A stretch of DNA of 64,000 nt from Tenacibaculum agarivorans (GCF_001936575.1 NZ_MSMP01000007.1:124001-188000); one strand, 5' to 3'. Positions 43,476 to 52,867 are shown, numbered from the stretch's first letter. The notes: generated by a model not told the origin, from the sequence alone. Made by a program: numbers and translations.

Positions 43476-43556
43476 ATGTTCAATAATTTATGGAAAGCTT
43501 TTTATTTTAACTTTTACTATTTTAGTAAGAGTGAGGCTTTGTATCATAAATTTTAA
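43476..43556 (+). CDS. Phe/Tyr-rich leader peptide of the aromatic operon (26 aa)
   Basis: The reading frame begins MFNNLWKAFYFNFYYF, ends ALYHKF, and is followed by TAA at 43554. Nine of its 26 residues are Phe or Tyr, eight of them between residues 9 and 16 except for one Asn. It lies after a consensus promoter and before an attenuator whose arms overlap its 3' half. This is the arrangement of PheL-type leader peptides: ribosomes stall on the Phe/Tyr codons when charged tRNA is scarce. Confidence 0.85.
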   Translation: MFNNLWKAFYFNFYYFSKSEALYHKF

Positions 43557-43608
43557 AACATTAAAATTATATAAATATAAAGCCTCGGATTTCCGAGGCT
43601 TTTTTTTT
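43533..43608 (+). terminator. Transcription attenuator (antiterminator and terminator) of the aromatic operon
   Basis: The terminator stem is AAGCCTCGG (43580-43588) with CCGAGGCTT (43593-43601) around ATTT, followed by eight T. Segment GAGGCTTT (43533-43540), inside the leader peptide just after the control codons, is a copy of the terminator's 3' arm and can pair with AAAGCCTC (43579-43586), blocking the terminator. AAAGC (43494-43498) can instead pair with GCTTT (43536-43540) when the ribosome does not stall. All four classical regions are thus present. Confidence 0.85.
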
Positions 43609-43611
43609 ACA

Positions 43612-44436
43612 ATGAAAAGAATAGCGATACAAGGAATTGAAGGAAGCAACCACCATATAGTTGCTGAAAAATTTTATCAAGAAGACATTACTTTAGAAAA
43701 ATGTTTATCGTTTGACGCTCTTGTCGAAAGTTTAACCAACAAGAATTCAGACCAAGCTATTATGGCTATTGAAAATACCATAGCTGGCTCTATAATTCCA
43801 AATTATGCGTTAATAGACAAATACCAACTTTATATTTCTGGAGAATATTACCTACCTATACATCATCATTTAATGGCATTACCTGGACAGGGAATTGAGC
43901 ATATTACCGAAGTCTGTTCACATCCTATGGCATTATTGCAGTGTAAGGATTTTTTCAAAAAACATAGACATATCAAATTAATTGAAGATGTGGATACTTC
44001 TGCTATTGCAAAGAGAATTGCTGAAAAGCAATTAACAGGTGTTGCTGCAATTGCTCCTAAAATGGCTGCAGATATTTTCAACTTAGAAGTTATAGAAGAT
44101 GAAATCCAAACCATTAAAAATAATGCTACACGTTTTGTAATTCTTCAAACTTCAAACCCTGAAAATGGAAAAGACCAAATTAATAAAGCATCATTAAAAT
44201 TTGAGTTAGATCATAAAAGAGGGAGTTTAGCAACGGTTTTAAATGTAATGAGCGATTGTAAATTGAATCTAACTAAAATTCAATCTTTACCAAAAATTGA
44301 AACGCCTTGGAAGTATGCATTTTTTGTTGATGTTACTTTTAACACCTATGAAGATTATGAAAAAGCCAAATCAATTATACAAATTATGGCCACAGATTTT
44401 AAAATATTAGGAGAATATAAAAACGGAAGATTATGA
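43612..44436 (+). CDS. pheA: Prephenate dehydratase
   Basis: This enzyme converts prephenate to phenylpyruvate for phenylalanine synthesis. The start is the ATG at 43612, four bases after the attenuator T-run; an upstream in-frame start would lie inside the attenuator. The 274-residue protein has RIAIQGIEGSNHHIVAEKF, the catalytic-loop-type AIENTIAGSIIPNY, GVAAIAPKMAADIF and a C-terminal ACT domain (about 195-270) with KRGSLATVLNVM, which binds Phe for feedback control. It has no chorismate mutase part; that activity is supplied by the last gene of the operon. Confidence 0.93.
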   Translation: MKRIAIQGIEGSNHHIVAEKFYQEDITLEKCLSFDALVESLTNKNSDQAIMAIENTIAGSIIPNYALIDKYQLYISGEYYLPIHHHLMALPGQGIEHITEVCSHPMALLQCKDFFKKHRHIKLIEDVDTSAIAKRIAEKQLTGVAAIAPKMAADIFNLEVIEDEIQTIKNNATRFVILQTSNPENGKDQINKASLKFELDHKRGSLATVLNVMSDCKLNLTKIQSLPKIETPWKYAFFVDVTFNTYEDYEKAKSIIQIMATDFKILGEYKNGRL

Positions 44437-45593
44437 TACAGTTTGCAGATCGTTTAAATACCGTTCAAGAATACTATTTCTCAAGAAAATTAAGAGAAGT
44501 ACGACAGCTAATTGCTGAAGGTAAACCTGTAATTAACATGGGAATTGGAAGTCCAGATTTACAGCCTCCTTCTACTGTAATAGAAGCTATTCAACAAAGT
44601 AGCACTGAAATTGGAGCACATAAATACCAAAGCTATCAGGGAATTCCAGAATTGCGTGAAGCTTTTTCAGAGTTTTATGCTACTCATTATAACGTAAATA
44701 TTAATCCTCAAAACGAGGCATTGCCATTAATGGGAAGTAAAGAAGGAATTTTACATATTTCTCTAGCTGTTTTAAACGAAGGAGATCAGGTTTTAATACC
44801 AAATCCAGGATACCCTACGTATACTTCAGTAACAAAATTAATTGGTGCATCTCCCCTATTTTACGATCTATCCGAAGAAAATGAATATCAACCTAATTTT
44901 TCGGAATTAGAACAATTAGATCTAACCAAGGTAAAATTAATGTGGGTAAACTATCCTCATATGCCTACAGGTGAAAATGCAAAAAAAGATACATATACTA
45001 AGCTAATAGCATTTGCAAAAAAACACCATATTCTAATTGTAAATGATAACCCTTATAGTTTTATATTAAATGATAAACCTTCTAGCATTTTAAGCATTGA
45101 AGGTGCTAAAGATGTAGCTTTAGAACTAAATTCTTTAAGTAAAACATTTAATATGGCAGGTTGGCGTGTTGGAATGGTGTTAGGAAATGAGAATTTTCTC
45201 AACCAAGTTCTAAAAGTAAAAACACAAATGGACTCAGGAATGTTTTACGGTATTCAAAAAGGTGCAATTGAGGCTTTAAAAACTTCAAAACAATGGATTC
45301 AAGACCAAAATGAAACCTATAAAAAAAGAAAAGATTTAATTTTTCAATTGGCACAACAAATGCAATGCTCTTTTAGTAAAGATACAAGTGGATTATTTGT
45401 TTGGGCAAAGCTACCTGAAGCAAAAAAATCTGAAGAATTTATAGATCAATTACTACATGAACATCACATTTTTGTAGCTCCTGGTACTATTTTTGGCTCT
45501 CAAGGTGAAGGTTATATTCGTTTTTCTTTATGTATTGATGAAAATAAAATAAAAGAAGCTATTAACCGATTAAAAAAAGTAGCCGCTTTATGA
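44433..45593 (+). CDS. Aromatic aminotransferase-like PLP enzyme
   Basis: This 386-residue class I aminotransferase starts in an ATGA overlap with the preceding stop. Landmarks are INMGIGSPDLQPP, NPGYPTYTS, NYPHMPTGENA, the aspartate-equivalent VNDNPYS, and the PLP lysine in LNSLSKTFNMAGWRVG. By position between prephenate dehydratase and dehydrogenase, it should aminate phenylpyruvate and 4-hydroxyphenylpyruvate. Its sequence also resembles LL-diaminopimelate aminotransferases, so a second role is possible. Confidence 0.88.
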   Translation: MIQFADRLNTVQEYYFSRKLREVRQLIAEGKPVINMGIGSPDLQPPSTVIEAIQQSSTEIGAHKYQSYQGIPELREAFSEFYATHYNVNINPQNEALPLMGSKEGILHISLAVLNEGDQVLIPNPGYPTYTSVTKLIGASPLFYDLSEENEYQPNFSELEQLDLTKVKLMWVNYPHMPTGENAKKDTYTKLIAFAKKHHILIVNDNPYSFILNDKPSSILSIEGAKDVALELNSLSKTFNMAGWRVGMVLGNENFLNQVLKVKTQMDSGMFYGIQKGAIEALKTSKQWIQDQNETYKKRKDLIFQLAQQMQCSFSKDTSGLFVWAKLPEAKKSEEFIDQLLHEHHIFVAPGTIFGSQGEGYIRFSLCIDENKIKEAINRLKKVAAL

Positions 45594-46453
45594 ATGTATT
45601 TATAATAGGAATAGGATTGATAGGTGGTAGTATTGCTAAAGATATTCGTAATACATATGGTAATGCTGTTTTATTTGGAATAGACAATAACGAAGAGCAT
45701 ATCAAAGAAGCCATAGCTTCAAAAATTATAGATAAACAAGCTTCTTATAATGATTTAAAGAATGCAGAAATTGTTGTTATCTCTGTACCTGTTGATGTGT
45801 CTTTACAATTAATTCCTGAAGTTCTCGATCTTATTCCTGATACTTGTTTAGTGTTCGATGTAGGATCTACCAAACAACAAGTTTGCGAAGTAATTAAAGA
45901 ACATCCTAAGCGAAGAAACTTTTTAGCTGCGCATCCAATTGCTGGAACTGAATTCTCTGGTCCTTCTGCTGCAATAGAAAATTTATACAAAGGTAAAACC
46001 AATATTATTTGCGAAGTAGAAAAGACAGCTTTTAAACTTCAGGAAAAAGCACTAGAAATTTTTGCTGAATTAGGAATGAGGATACGATATATGGACCCTG
46101 TTTCTCACGATAAACACATAGCTTATGTATCTCATTTATCGCACATCAGTTCATTCATGCTAGGAAAAACAGTCATAGAAAAAGAAAAAAATGAACGAGA
46201 CATTTTTGACATGGCTGGAAGTGGATTTGCATCTACTGTACGTTTAGCAAAAAGTTCTCCTGCAATGTGGACACCAATTTTCAAACAAAATAAAAACAAT
46301 GTAGTAGAAACACTAAATGAATACATTCAAAATTTAAATCATTTTAAAACACTTTTAGAAAATGATGATTATTCAGCTATTTATGCTGAAATGGAAAACA
46401 CAAATCATATAAAACAAATATTAAACGGAATACAAGAAATAAAACTCCACTAA
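45590..46453 (+). CDS. tyrA: Prephenate dehydrogenase
   Basis: TyrA oxidatively decarboxylates prephenate to 4-hydroxyphenylpyruvate with NAD(P)+. The 287-residue protein begins with Rossmann motif IIGIGLIGGSIAKDIR, then VVISVPVDVS, DVGSTKQQV, AAHPIAGTEFSGP and the catalytic region SHDKHIAYVSHLSH. Its start is in an ATGA overlap with the aminotransferase stop. It lacks an ACT or mutase domain. Confidence 0.94.
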   Translation: MNVFIIGIGLIGGSIAKDIRNTYGNAVLFGIDNNEEHIKEAIASKIIDKQASYNDLKNAEIVVISVPVDVSLQLIPEVLDLIPDTCLVFDVGSTKQQVCEVIKEHPKRRNFLAAHPIAGTEFSGPSAAIENLYKGKTNIICEVEKTAFKLQEKALEIFAELGMRIRYMDPVSHDKHIAYVSHLSHISSFMLGKTVIEKEKNERDIFDMAGSGFASTVRLAKSSPAMWTPIFKQNKNNVVETLNEYIQNLNHFKTLLENDDYSAIYAEMENTNHIKQILNGIQEIKLH

Positions 46454-46464
46454 ACTATAATCAG

Positions 46465-47547
46465 ATGGAAAACAAACAAGAATTAAGAACATGGCTAGAT
46501 GATTTCAAATTAAATCATCCTTTAGTAATTGCAGGACCTTGTAGTGCTGAAACTGAAGATCAGGTATTAAAAATTGCTCACGAATTAAAAGATAGTGACG
46601 CTACAGTTTTAAGAGCTGGTATTTGGAAACCAAGAACTAGACCTGGAAATTTTGAAGGTGTAGGAGCTTTAGGTTTAAAGTGGTTAGAAACTGCAAAAAA
46701 AGAAACAGGTATGTTAACTACAACAGAAGTAGCTAACAAAACACATGTAGAATTAGCCTTAAAACATGATATAGACATCCTTTGGATTGGAGCTAGAACT
46801 ACAGTAAGTCCTTTTATAGTTCAAGAAATTGCTGATGCTTTAGAAGGAACTGATAAAATTGTTTTAATTAAAAACCCAGTAAATCCTGATTTACCATTAT
46901 GGCTAGGAGCTTTTGAACGTTTTTATACTGCTGGAATTACAAAACTAGGAGCAATTCACAGAGGGTTTTCTACTTATGAAAAAACCAGATATAGAAATAA
47001 TCCTAACTGGCAAATTCCTATTGAATTACAAAATCGTTACCCTGATTTACCATTAATTTGTGATCCATCTCATATTGCTGGTAGAAGAGATATCATTTTT
47101 GATATTTGTCAAACTGCTCTAGATTTAAACTTTGATGGTTTAATGGTAGAAACACACTACGATCCAGATAATGCTTGGAGTGATGCCAAACAGCAAATCA
47201 CACCAACTACACTTATCCAAATGATGGAGGATTTAAAAATCAGAAAAGAAACAGATACTGAAGCTGATTATAGAAATGCGCTAAATACATTAAGAACACA
47301 AATTGATGTTGTAGATCATCAACTTATTGAAATGATGGGAAAACGTATGAGAATTTCTGATTCTATTGGTGAGTTGAAAAAAGAGAAAAATGTAGCTATT
47401 CTACAAACTAAACGTTGGAATGAAATCCTTGGCAAAATGATTTTAGAAGGTGAAGAAAATAATTTAAGTGAAGAGTTTGTACTTAAAATATTTAAAGCGA
47501 TACATCAGGAAAGTATCAATCATCAGAAAAAAATTATCAGTGCATAA
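46465..47547 (+). CDS. Bifunctional DAHP synthase / chorismate mutase
   Basis: Residues about 1-260 form a KDO8P-type DAHP synthase (VIAGPCSAETEDQ, LRAGIWKPRTRPGNFEGVG, VLIKNPVNPD, CDPSHIAGRRDI), joining phosphoenolpyruvate and erythrose 4-phosphate. Residues about 270-350 form an AroQ chorismate mutase (NTLRTQIDVVDHQLIEMMGK and KRWNEILGKM). Fusing the first shikimate-pathway step with the branch-point mutase is typical of Bacteroidota and usually allows prephenate to inhibit the synthase. It closes the operon, with 11 bp after tyrA, and a terminator follows. Confidence 0.95.
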   Translation: MENKQELRTWLDDFKLNHPLVIAGPCSAETEDQVLKIAHELKDSDATVLRAGIWKPRTRPGNFEGVGALGLKWLETAKKETGMLTTTEVANKTHVELALKHDIDILWIGARTTVSPFIVQEIADALEGTDKIVLIKNPVNPDLPLWLGAFERFYTAGITKLGAIHRGFSTYEKTRYRNNPNWQIPIELQNRYPDLPLICDPSHIAGRRDIIFDICQTALDLNFDGLMVETHYDPDNAWSDAKQQITPTTLIQMMEDLKIRKETDTEADYRNALNTLRTQIDVVDHQLIEMMGKRMRISDSIGELKKEKNVAILQTKRWNEILGKMILEGEENNLSEEFVLKIFKAIHQESINHQKKIISA

Positions 47548-47557
47548 AATAGTCAAT

Positions 47558-47587
47558 AAAAAAAGCGCAGTATTGCGCTTTTTTTTA
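47558..47587 (+). terminator. Terminator of the aromatic operon
   Basis: AAAAGCGCA pairs with TGCGCTTTT around a 4-base loop, followed by a T-run. Confidence 0.9.
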
Positions 47588-47620
47588 TTTTCTTTATTGG
47601 ACTAACCAAAGTCCTACCCT

Positions 47621-48373
47621 ATGAAAACTATTTCTTCTATAGATGATGTGATTCAAATACTACAAGATATTATTGATGAATCTAAACAAAATAAATCTCC
47701 TTTAGGTTACTTTGCTGCCTTATACCAAAAAGTTACTATTAAGGTAAAAGAAGGAATTCATAATGGTATTTTTGAAGATGGACCTAGAATGGAACAACTT
47801 GATATTATTTTTGCAAAAAGATACATTGATGCCTATTATAATTTTCAGCAAAATAAACCTATCACCTCTTCTTGGGAAGTTGCTTTTAATTTATCTAAAA
47901 AATTCTGGCCCACCGTACTCCAACATCTTCTCGTAGGAATGAATGCACATATCAATCTGGATCTTGGAATAGCTGCCTATGAAGTTGTTGAAGGAAAGGA
48001 TATTCAGAATCTTAAAAATGATTTTTATAAAATAAATGATGTATTAGCTTCTTTAGTAAATGATGTTGAAAATAATTTAGCTACCATTTGGCCTTTCTTA
48101 CAAAAGATTTTAAAATTTACCCGTAAAGTTGATAACTTTCTAGTGGATTTCAGTATGGAAATTGCTAGGGATGGTGCTTGGGATTTTGCTGTAAAACTAT
48201 CTAGTACTTCGCCTAATGAAATTGAAAATATAATACATAACAGAGATCTAAAAGTAACTGAAACAGCTTCATTAATAACCAATCCGGGATGGATAGCTGA
48301 TCTTATTTTTGGCATTGTCAGATTAGGCGAAAGAGGAACTATTCCTCAAAAAATAAATGATTTAACCGAGTAA
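47621..48373 (+). CDS. DUF5995 family protein
   Basis: The 250-residue protein is mainly helical and has the family signature LQHLLVGMNAHINLDLGIAAYEV in its centre, preceded by SPLGYFAALYQKVTIKVKEGI near the N-terminus. The pattern matches DUF5995, found in Bacteroidota and Actinobacteria with no known activity. The conserved His and Asp residues of MNAHINLDLG could bind metal. There is no signal peptide. It is 41 bp ahead of rsgA and might share its transcript. Confidence 0.85.
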   Translation: MKTISSIDDVIQILQDIIDESKQNKSPLGYFAALYQKVTIKVKEGIHNGIFEDGPRMEQLDIIFAKRYIDAYYNFQQNKPITSSWEVAFNLSKKFWPTVLQHLLVGMNAHINLDLGIAAYEVVEGKDIQNLKNDFYKINDVLASLVNDVENNLATIWPFLQKILKFTRKVDNFLVDFSMEIARDGAWDFAVKLSSTSPNEIENIIHNRDLKVTETASLITNPGWIADLIFGIVRLGERGTIPQKINDLTE

Positions 48374-48414
48374 TCTTATACCTAAGATCAATATTTTATT
48401 CTCATCTTTGTTAT

Positions 48415-49362
48415 ATGATTGGAACGGTATATAAATCAACTGGAAGTTGGTATTGGGTTAAATACGACAATACTTTCTATAAATGTAGAATTAAAGGGAA
48501 ATTTAGAATTAAAGGAATTAAGAGTACCAATCCTATTGCTGTTGGAGATAAAGTTGAGTTTTCATTAGAAGATAAAAGTGATGAAGAAACAGGAATTATT
48601 ACTCAAATACTTGAACGTAGAAACTATATAGTACGAAAGTCTGTAAATCTATCCAAACAAACCCACATTATAGCCTCTAATATAGATCAGGTATTTCTTA
48701 TAGTTACTATAGATAACCCTCCTACTTTTACCACATTTATCGATCGTTTTTTGGTAACCGCTGAGGCCTATTCTATAAAAGTAGTTTTAGTATTCAATAA
48801 AATAGATACCTATAGTATTGAGCAAAAAGCAGAAATATTATACCTTAAAGATATTTATGAGCCCATTGGTTATAAATGTATAGAAAGCTCTGCTACTACC
48901 GGTAAAAATGTAGATGAAATAAAGGAGATGATGAAAGGAAAAGTTAGTATGTTCTCAGGGCATTCTGGAGTAGGGAAAACAACCTTAGTCAATTACATAG
49001 ATCCTTCATTGAATTTAAAAACCAAAGAAATCTCTGAGCAACACAAGCAAGGGCAACATACTACCACATTTGCTGAAATGTTTGATTTAAGTTTTGATGC
49101 ACATATTATTGATACCCCAGGAATCAAAGGTTTTGGTGTTGTAGATATGGATAAGGATGAGTTAGGAGATTATTTCCCTGAATTTTTTGCCTTAAAACAA
49201 CATTGCAAATTCAATAATTGTATACATGTTAATGAACCACATTGTGCTGTTAAAGAAGCATTAGAAAATGAAGAAATATCTTGGTCTCGTTATAAAAGTT
49301 ATCTCCAAATTCTAGAAGGTGAAGAAGAAAATTATAGAACTGATATTTTATCTGGAAAATAA
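48415..49362 (+). CDS. rsgA: Ribosome small subunit-dependent GTPase A
   Basis: RsgA helps mature the 30S ribosomal subunit. The 315-residue protein has an N-terminal OB domain, then a circularly permuted GTPase with G4 VFNKIDTY, G1 GHSGVGKTTLVN, G2-like QHTTTF and G3 DTPGIKGFG, and C-terminal zinc motif CxxNNCIHxxxPHC (CKFNNCIHVNEPHC). It is followed 11 bp later by dtd. Confidence 0.96.
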   Translation: MIGTVYKSTGSWYWVKYDNTFYKCRIKGKFRIKGIKSTNPIAVGDKVEFSLEDKSDEETGIITQILERRNYIVRKSVNLSKQTHIIASNIDQVFLIVTIDNPPTFTTFIDRFLVTAEAYSIKVVLVFNKIDTYSIEQKAEILYLKDIYEPIGYKCIESSATTGKNVDEIKEMMKGKVSMFSGHSGVGKTTLVNYIDPSLNLKTKEISEQHKQGQHTTTFAEMFDLSFDAHIIDTPGIKGFGVVDMDKDELGDYFPEFFALKQHCKFNNCIHVNEPHCAVKEALENEEISWSRYKSYLQILEGEEENYRTDILSGK

Positions 49363-49373
49363 CTAATAAGTAG

Positions 49374-49826
49374 ATGAAAGCTGTAATTCAACGCGTTTCA
49401 AGAGCAGGTGTAACTGTAGACAATAAAATTGTAGCCCAAATCCAACAAGGTTTATTAGTTTTAGTTGGAATAGAAGATGAAGATGCTGATGAAGACATAT
49501 TATGGTTGACTAAAAAGATAGTAAACCTGAGAATTTTTAATGATGAAAATAATGTGATGAATTCTTCGTTATTACAAACTAATGGTGACGCTATTATTGT
49601 AAGTCAATTTACCTTACATGCCTCAACCAAAAAAGGGAACAGACCAAGTTATATCAAAGCTTCTAAACCTGATTTTGCCATACCTATGTATGAAAAGTTC
49701 ATTACTGAATTTGAAAAGAGTCTTGGTAAAAAAGTTCAAACTGGTGTATTTGGTGCTGATATGAAAGTTGATTTACTAAATGATGGCCCAGTAACCATAA
49801 TTATAGATACAAAAGACAAAAAATAA
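49374..49826 (+). CDS. dtd: D-aminoacyl-tRNA deacylase
   Basis: Dtd frees tRNA from mischarged D-amino acids. The 150-residue protein has both cross-dimer motifs: SQFTLHAS (SQxT) and the C-terminal NDGPVTIIID (NxGP-type). It begins MKAVIQRVSRAGVTVDN as usual. Probably cotranscribed with rsgA. Confidence 0.96.
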   Translation: MKAVIQRVSRAGVTVDNKIVAQIQQGLLVLVGIEDEDADEDILWLTKKIVNLRIFNDENNVMNSSLLQTNGDAIIVSQFTLHASTKKGNRPSYIKASKPDFAIPMYEKFITEFEKSLGKKVQTGVFGADMKVDLLNDGPVTIIIDTKDKK

Positions 49827-49899
49827 TTCCATAGCAGGCAAATAATAAATATATTTGCCATGGAAAATAAATTTCGTAATAATAAATAATCTAAACAAA

Positions 49900-50544
49900 A
49901 TGAAAAAATTATTCTTATCAATAGCTGTAGTAGCTATCGCGTTAACTTCTTGTAAAGGAGAAAAAAAGGTAGAGACTAAAGCAGAAGTTAAAGTTGAAGA
50001 GAAGGTTGCTGACCCAATCGCTTCTTTTAATGTGAATGTAACTGAGTCTACTATGACTTGGAAAGGAGATAAAAAAGTAGGTGATGCACATAATGGAGAC
50101 ATTAAATTACAAAAAGGAATTTTTGATGTTGAAAGCGGTGTTGTAAAGGCTGGTGAATTTGTAATTGACATGAATTCTATCAACTGTTTAGATTTAGAAG
50201 CAGGAAAAGGTAAAGAGAAATTAGAAGGGCATTTAAAGGCTTCTGACTTTTTCGATGTTGAAAAATTCCCAACTGCAAAGTTTGTTGTTGCTAGTTCTGA
50301 AGTTAAAGATGGTAAACTTCATATTACTGGAAATTTAACTATTAAAGATGTAACTAAAAGCATTACTGTTCCTACTACACTTACTGAAAACGGAAATGAT
50401 ATTACATTAAAAAGTGACGTTTTTAATGTAGATAGAACTGACTTTGGTGTACAATATGGTTCAGGTAAGTTTTTTGATAACTTAAAAGACAAAGCTATCA
50501 ACGATTTAATTGCTTTTTCTTTTGATATTAAAGCAAGAAAGTAA
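49900..50544 (+). CDS. YceI family lipoprotein
   Basis: The ATG at 49900 gives a lipoprotein signal with lipobox ALTSC. The upstream in-frame ATG at 49855 would put 15 polar residues before it. After a lysine/glutamate-rich linker, a YceI lipocalin-like beta-barrel (about 45-214) has TMTWKGDKKVGDAHNGDI, DFFDVEKFPTAKFV, GNLTIKDVTKSI and NVDRTDFGVQYG. YceI proteins bind isoprenoid-type lipids in the periplasm. A strong terminator follows. Confidence 0.92.
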   Translation: MKKLFLSIAVVAIALTSCKGEKKVETKAEVKVEEKVADPIASFNVNVTESTMTWKGDKKVGDAHNGDIKLQKGIFDVESGVVKAGEFVIDMNSINCLDLEAGKGKEKLEGHLKASDFFDVEKFPTAKFVVASSEVKDGKLHITGNLTIKDVTKSITVPTTLTENGNDITLKSDVFNVDRTDFGVQYGSGKFFDNLKDKAINDLIAFSFDIKARK

Positions 50545-50562
50545 TTCTTACACCATATAGAG

Positions 50563-50599
50563 AAAAAAAAAAACGAGCTTTTAAAAGCTCGTTTTTTTT
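50563..50599 (+). terminator. Terminator after the YceI gene
   Basis: AACGAGCTTTT (50572-50582) and AAAAGCTCGTT (50583-50593) form a stem, with A-run before and T-run after. Confidence 0.9.
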
Positions 50600-50687
50600 A
50601 TGAATTCGTTTACCTAATCTAAGAAGGTTTTTAAAATAACATTTAGATATCTCGTAAACTTAACTTGATATTATTCGTCGTTTATAT

Positions 50688-52043
50688 TTAATCAGATAAT
50701 AACAACCAATTTATATTCGCACCCTTAGTATTACCATCTTGAGTTTTGAAGGTTATAAATATATCATGTACTCCAACAATCTTTCTTGTTAAATCGGTTT
50801 TCAACGTACGCCACTTATTCCATCCTCCAGTATACTTATTTTCGAATTCCGCTATCTTTACACCATCAAAAGTATCCAATCGTATTTCAAAAGTTCCAAA
50901 TCGTTGACCGCAAGCTACTCTTGCTTCAACTGTTTTTGCTTTTGTAAAATCAACACGGTTAAACCTAATCCAACCATTATTTTTAGCATCGCAAACCATC
51001 CAACCTATAGGTTCATTACCTCCAACAAACTGGGTTTTACAATTATGTATCTCATTGTATCGATCAATTTGAATAGTATCTTTTATACGTGGCGTTCCTA
51101 TTCCTCGTAATGTAGGAATCACTTTATTAATAGAACCTTTACTATCTCTATTGTAAGATGGAGCTTCGTCATTAAAGGCTAAATAATCTGCACATATTGA
51201 TCTTAGTTTATTAGTTCCACTAATTGCCCAATTATGATAAAAAAGTATCCATTGATTTTGATATTTAACTATAGAATGGTGGTTCGTTCCTTTACCTATA
51301 TTATCCATTATTTTTCCCATATACCGAAATGGTCCAAAAGGGTTTTCGCTTTTAGCATATCCAATTGTATATCCTTCATGATGAAATCCGTGTGCAAAAG
51401 TTAGGTAATAAATTCCTTTTCGTTTAAATGGAAACATAGCTTCTTTATATCCAACTGGTAATCCTTCAATATGTCTCGGTTGGGTTTTTAGTGATTTCAT
51501 GTCATCATTTAACTTTGCTACTTTTCCCTCAGCCCAATACATATATGTTTCGCCATCATCATCAATGAGAACTCCTGGATCTATACCATCTAACCCTTCA
51601 ATAGGTTTTTTCTCCCATCTGAAAGGACCTGTAGGGCTATCTGAAACTCCTACTCCTATTTTATGCCATTTACGATCATGAGGTTCAGCAGGAAAATAGT
51701 AATAATATTTTCCATTTTTTTCTACACAATCTGGCGCCCACATTGTGTAAGATCCTTTTTTACCCCACGGAACCTGATAGCTATTTAAAATACGACCATG
51801 ATCTTTCCATGTATTCCCGTTTTCTAAAGAGAATACATGATAACCAGGCATACAAAAACGTGGAAACTCTTTTTCTCTTCCAACTGGAGGAATGGTATCA
51901 CTAGATGGATAAACATATAATTTTCCATTAAAGACACGTGCTGTAGGGTCAGCTGTAAAAACATGAGTTATAATTGGGTTTTGTGCATTACTTCTTGCTG
52001 CTATAAGTATAAGAATGCAAATAACTATTTTCACATTATTCAT
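50688..52043 (-). CDS. Exported GH43-family glycoside hydrolase
   Basis: The 451-residue protein has a signal peptide ending about RSNAQ. The catalytic five-bladed propeller (about 25-310) begins ITHVFTADPTARVFNGKLYV, with the first GH43 acid in TADPTA. The transition-state acid is in GIDPGVLIDDDGETYMYW and the proton donor likely in YKEAMFPFKRKGIYYL. A beta-sandwich (about 320-450) with TVEARVACGQRFGTFEIRLD is a CBM6-like module. It probably trims arabinose- or xylose-containing glycans. No TonB/SusCD pair adjoins, so it is not in an obvious utilisation locus. It has no T9SS domain. Confidence 0.9.
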   Translation of the reverse strand: MNNVKIVICILILIAARSNAQNPIITHVFTADPTARVFNGKLYVYPSSDTIPPVGREKEFPRFCMPGYHVFSLENGNTWKDHGRILNSYQVPWGKKGSYTMWAPDCVEKNGKYYYYFPAEPHDRKWHKIGVGVSDSPTGPFRWEKKPIEGLDGIDPGVLIDDDGETYMYWAEGKVAKLNDDMKSLKTQPRHIEGLPVGYKEAMFPFKRKGIYYLTFAHGFHHEGYTIGYAKSENPFGPFRYMGKIMDNIGKGTNHHSIVKYQNQWILFYHNWAISGTNKLRSICADYLAFNDEAPSYNRDSKGSINKVIPTLRGIGTPRIKDTIQIDRYNEIHNCKTQFVGGNEPIGWMVCDAKNNGWIRFNRVDFTKAKTVEARVACGQRFGTFEIRLDTFDGVKIAEFENKYTGGWNKWRTLKTDLTRKIVGVHDIFITFKTQDGNTKGANINWLLLSD

Positions 52044-52144
52044 TTTTGCGGCATTAGATTAGCTAATCTATTCTAAATGTAGTTATCTATACCGTTATAT
52101 AGTAGCTTTTAGCTTTATGTTAAGTTTAAATCTAGTATTTTATG

Positions 52145-52867
52145 TTAAATTAAACCATTCCAAGGCATGTCTACAAACTCATTTACCTCAAAGAGCGATT
52201 TAAAATGGTACTGAATTTTGTTTTTTACTTCTTCCAAATCAAGTTTTCTTCCTAGTTCTACCTCTAATGAGGTTACTGATTTATCATTAATCCCGCAAGG
52301 TATGATATGATCAAAATAACCTAAATTGGTATTTACATTTAGTGCAAAGCCATGCATAGTAACCCATCTGCTTGTTCTAATTCCCATAGCACATATTTTT
52401 CTAGCAAATGGTGTACCAACATCTAACCAAACTCCAGTTTCTCCGGTACTTCGCTCTCCTTTTAATCCATATTCTGCAAGCACATTAATCATAACTTCCT
52501 CTAATAATCTTAAATACTTGTGAATATCAGTAAAAAAGTTTTCCAAATCTAAAATTGGGTACCCTACTACTTGCCCAGGTCCATGATACGTAATATCTCC
52601 TCCTCTATTTATCTTATAAAAAGAAATTTCTTTCTCTTTTAACTGATTTTCATTGAGAAGTAAATGCTTCATATCACCACTTTTCCCTAAAGTATATACA
52701 TGTGGATGCTCTACAAATAGTAAATAATTTGGTGTAATTTCATTACTATTTTCTCTTCTATTTCTGATTTTCAAATCCACAATACTTTGTAGTAATTCAG
52801 TTTGAAAATCCCAAGTTAACTTGTAATCTTTTTGAAATAATTCGACTAAATAGACGTTTTTATTCAT
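52145..52867 (-). CDS. lipB: Lipoyl(octanoyl) transferase LipB
   Basis: LipB moves octanoate from ACP to lipoyl domains. The ATG at 52867 is the normal start (MNKNVYLVEL); a longer frame from 52912 adds 15 residues unlike the family. Motifs are RGGDITYHGPGQVVGYPIL with the substrate-binding histidine, TGVWLDVGTPFARKICAMG with the conserved lysine in 'RKICA', and HGFALNV. In the family the catalytic cysteine is in the later segment IIPCGI, present here. Confidence 0.95.
   Translation of the reverse strand: MNKNVYLVELFQKDYKLTWDFQTELLQSIVDLKIRNRRENSNEITPNYLLFVEHPHVYTLGKSGDMKHLLLNENQLKEKEISFYKINRGGDITYHGPGQVVGYPILDLENFFTDIHKYLRLLEEVMINVLAEYGLKGERSTGETGVWLDVGTPFARKICAMGIRTSRWVTMHGFALNVNTNLGYFDHIIPCGINDKSVTSLEVELGRKLDLEEVKNKIQYHFKSLFEVNEFVDMPWNGLI

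Noticed and set aside
49776..50183. Open frame of about 135 codons on the minus strand across dtd and the YceI gene
   Set aside because: It is antisense to two well-supported genes, has no family resemblance and no promoter of its own.
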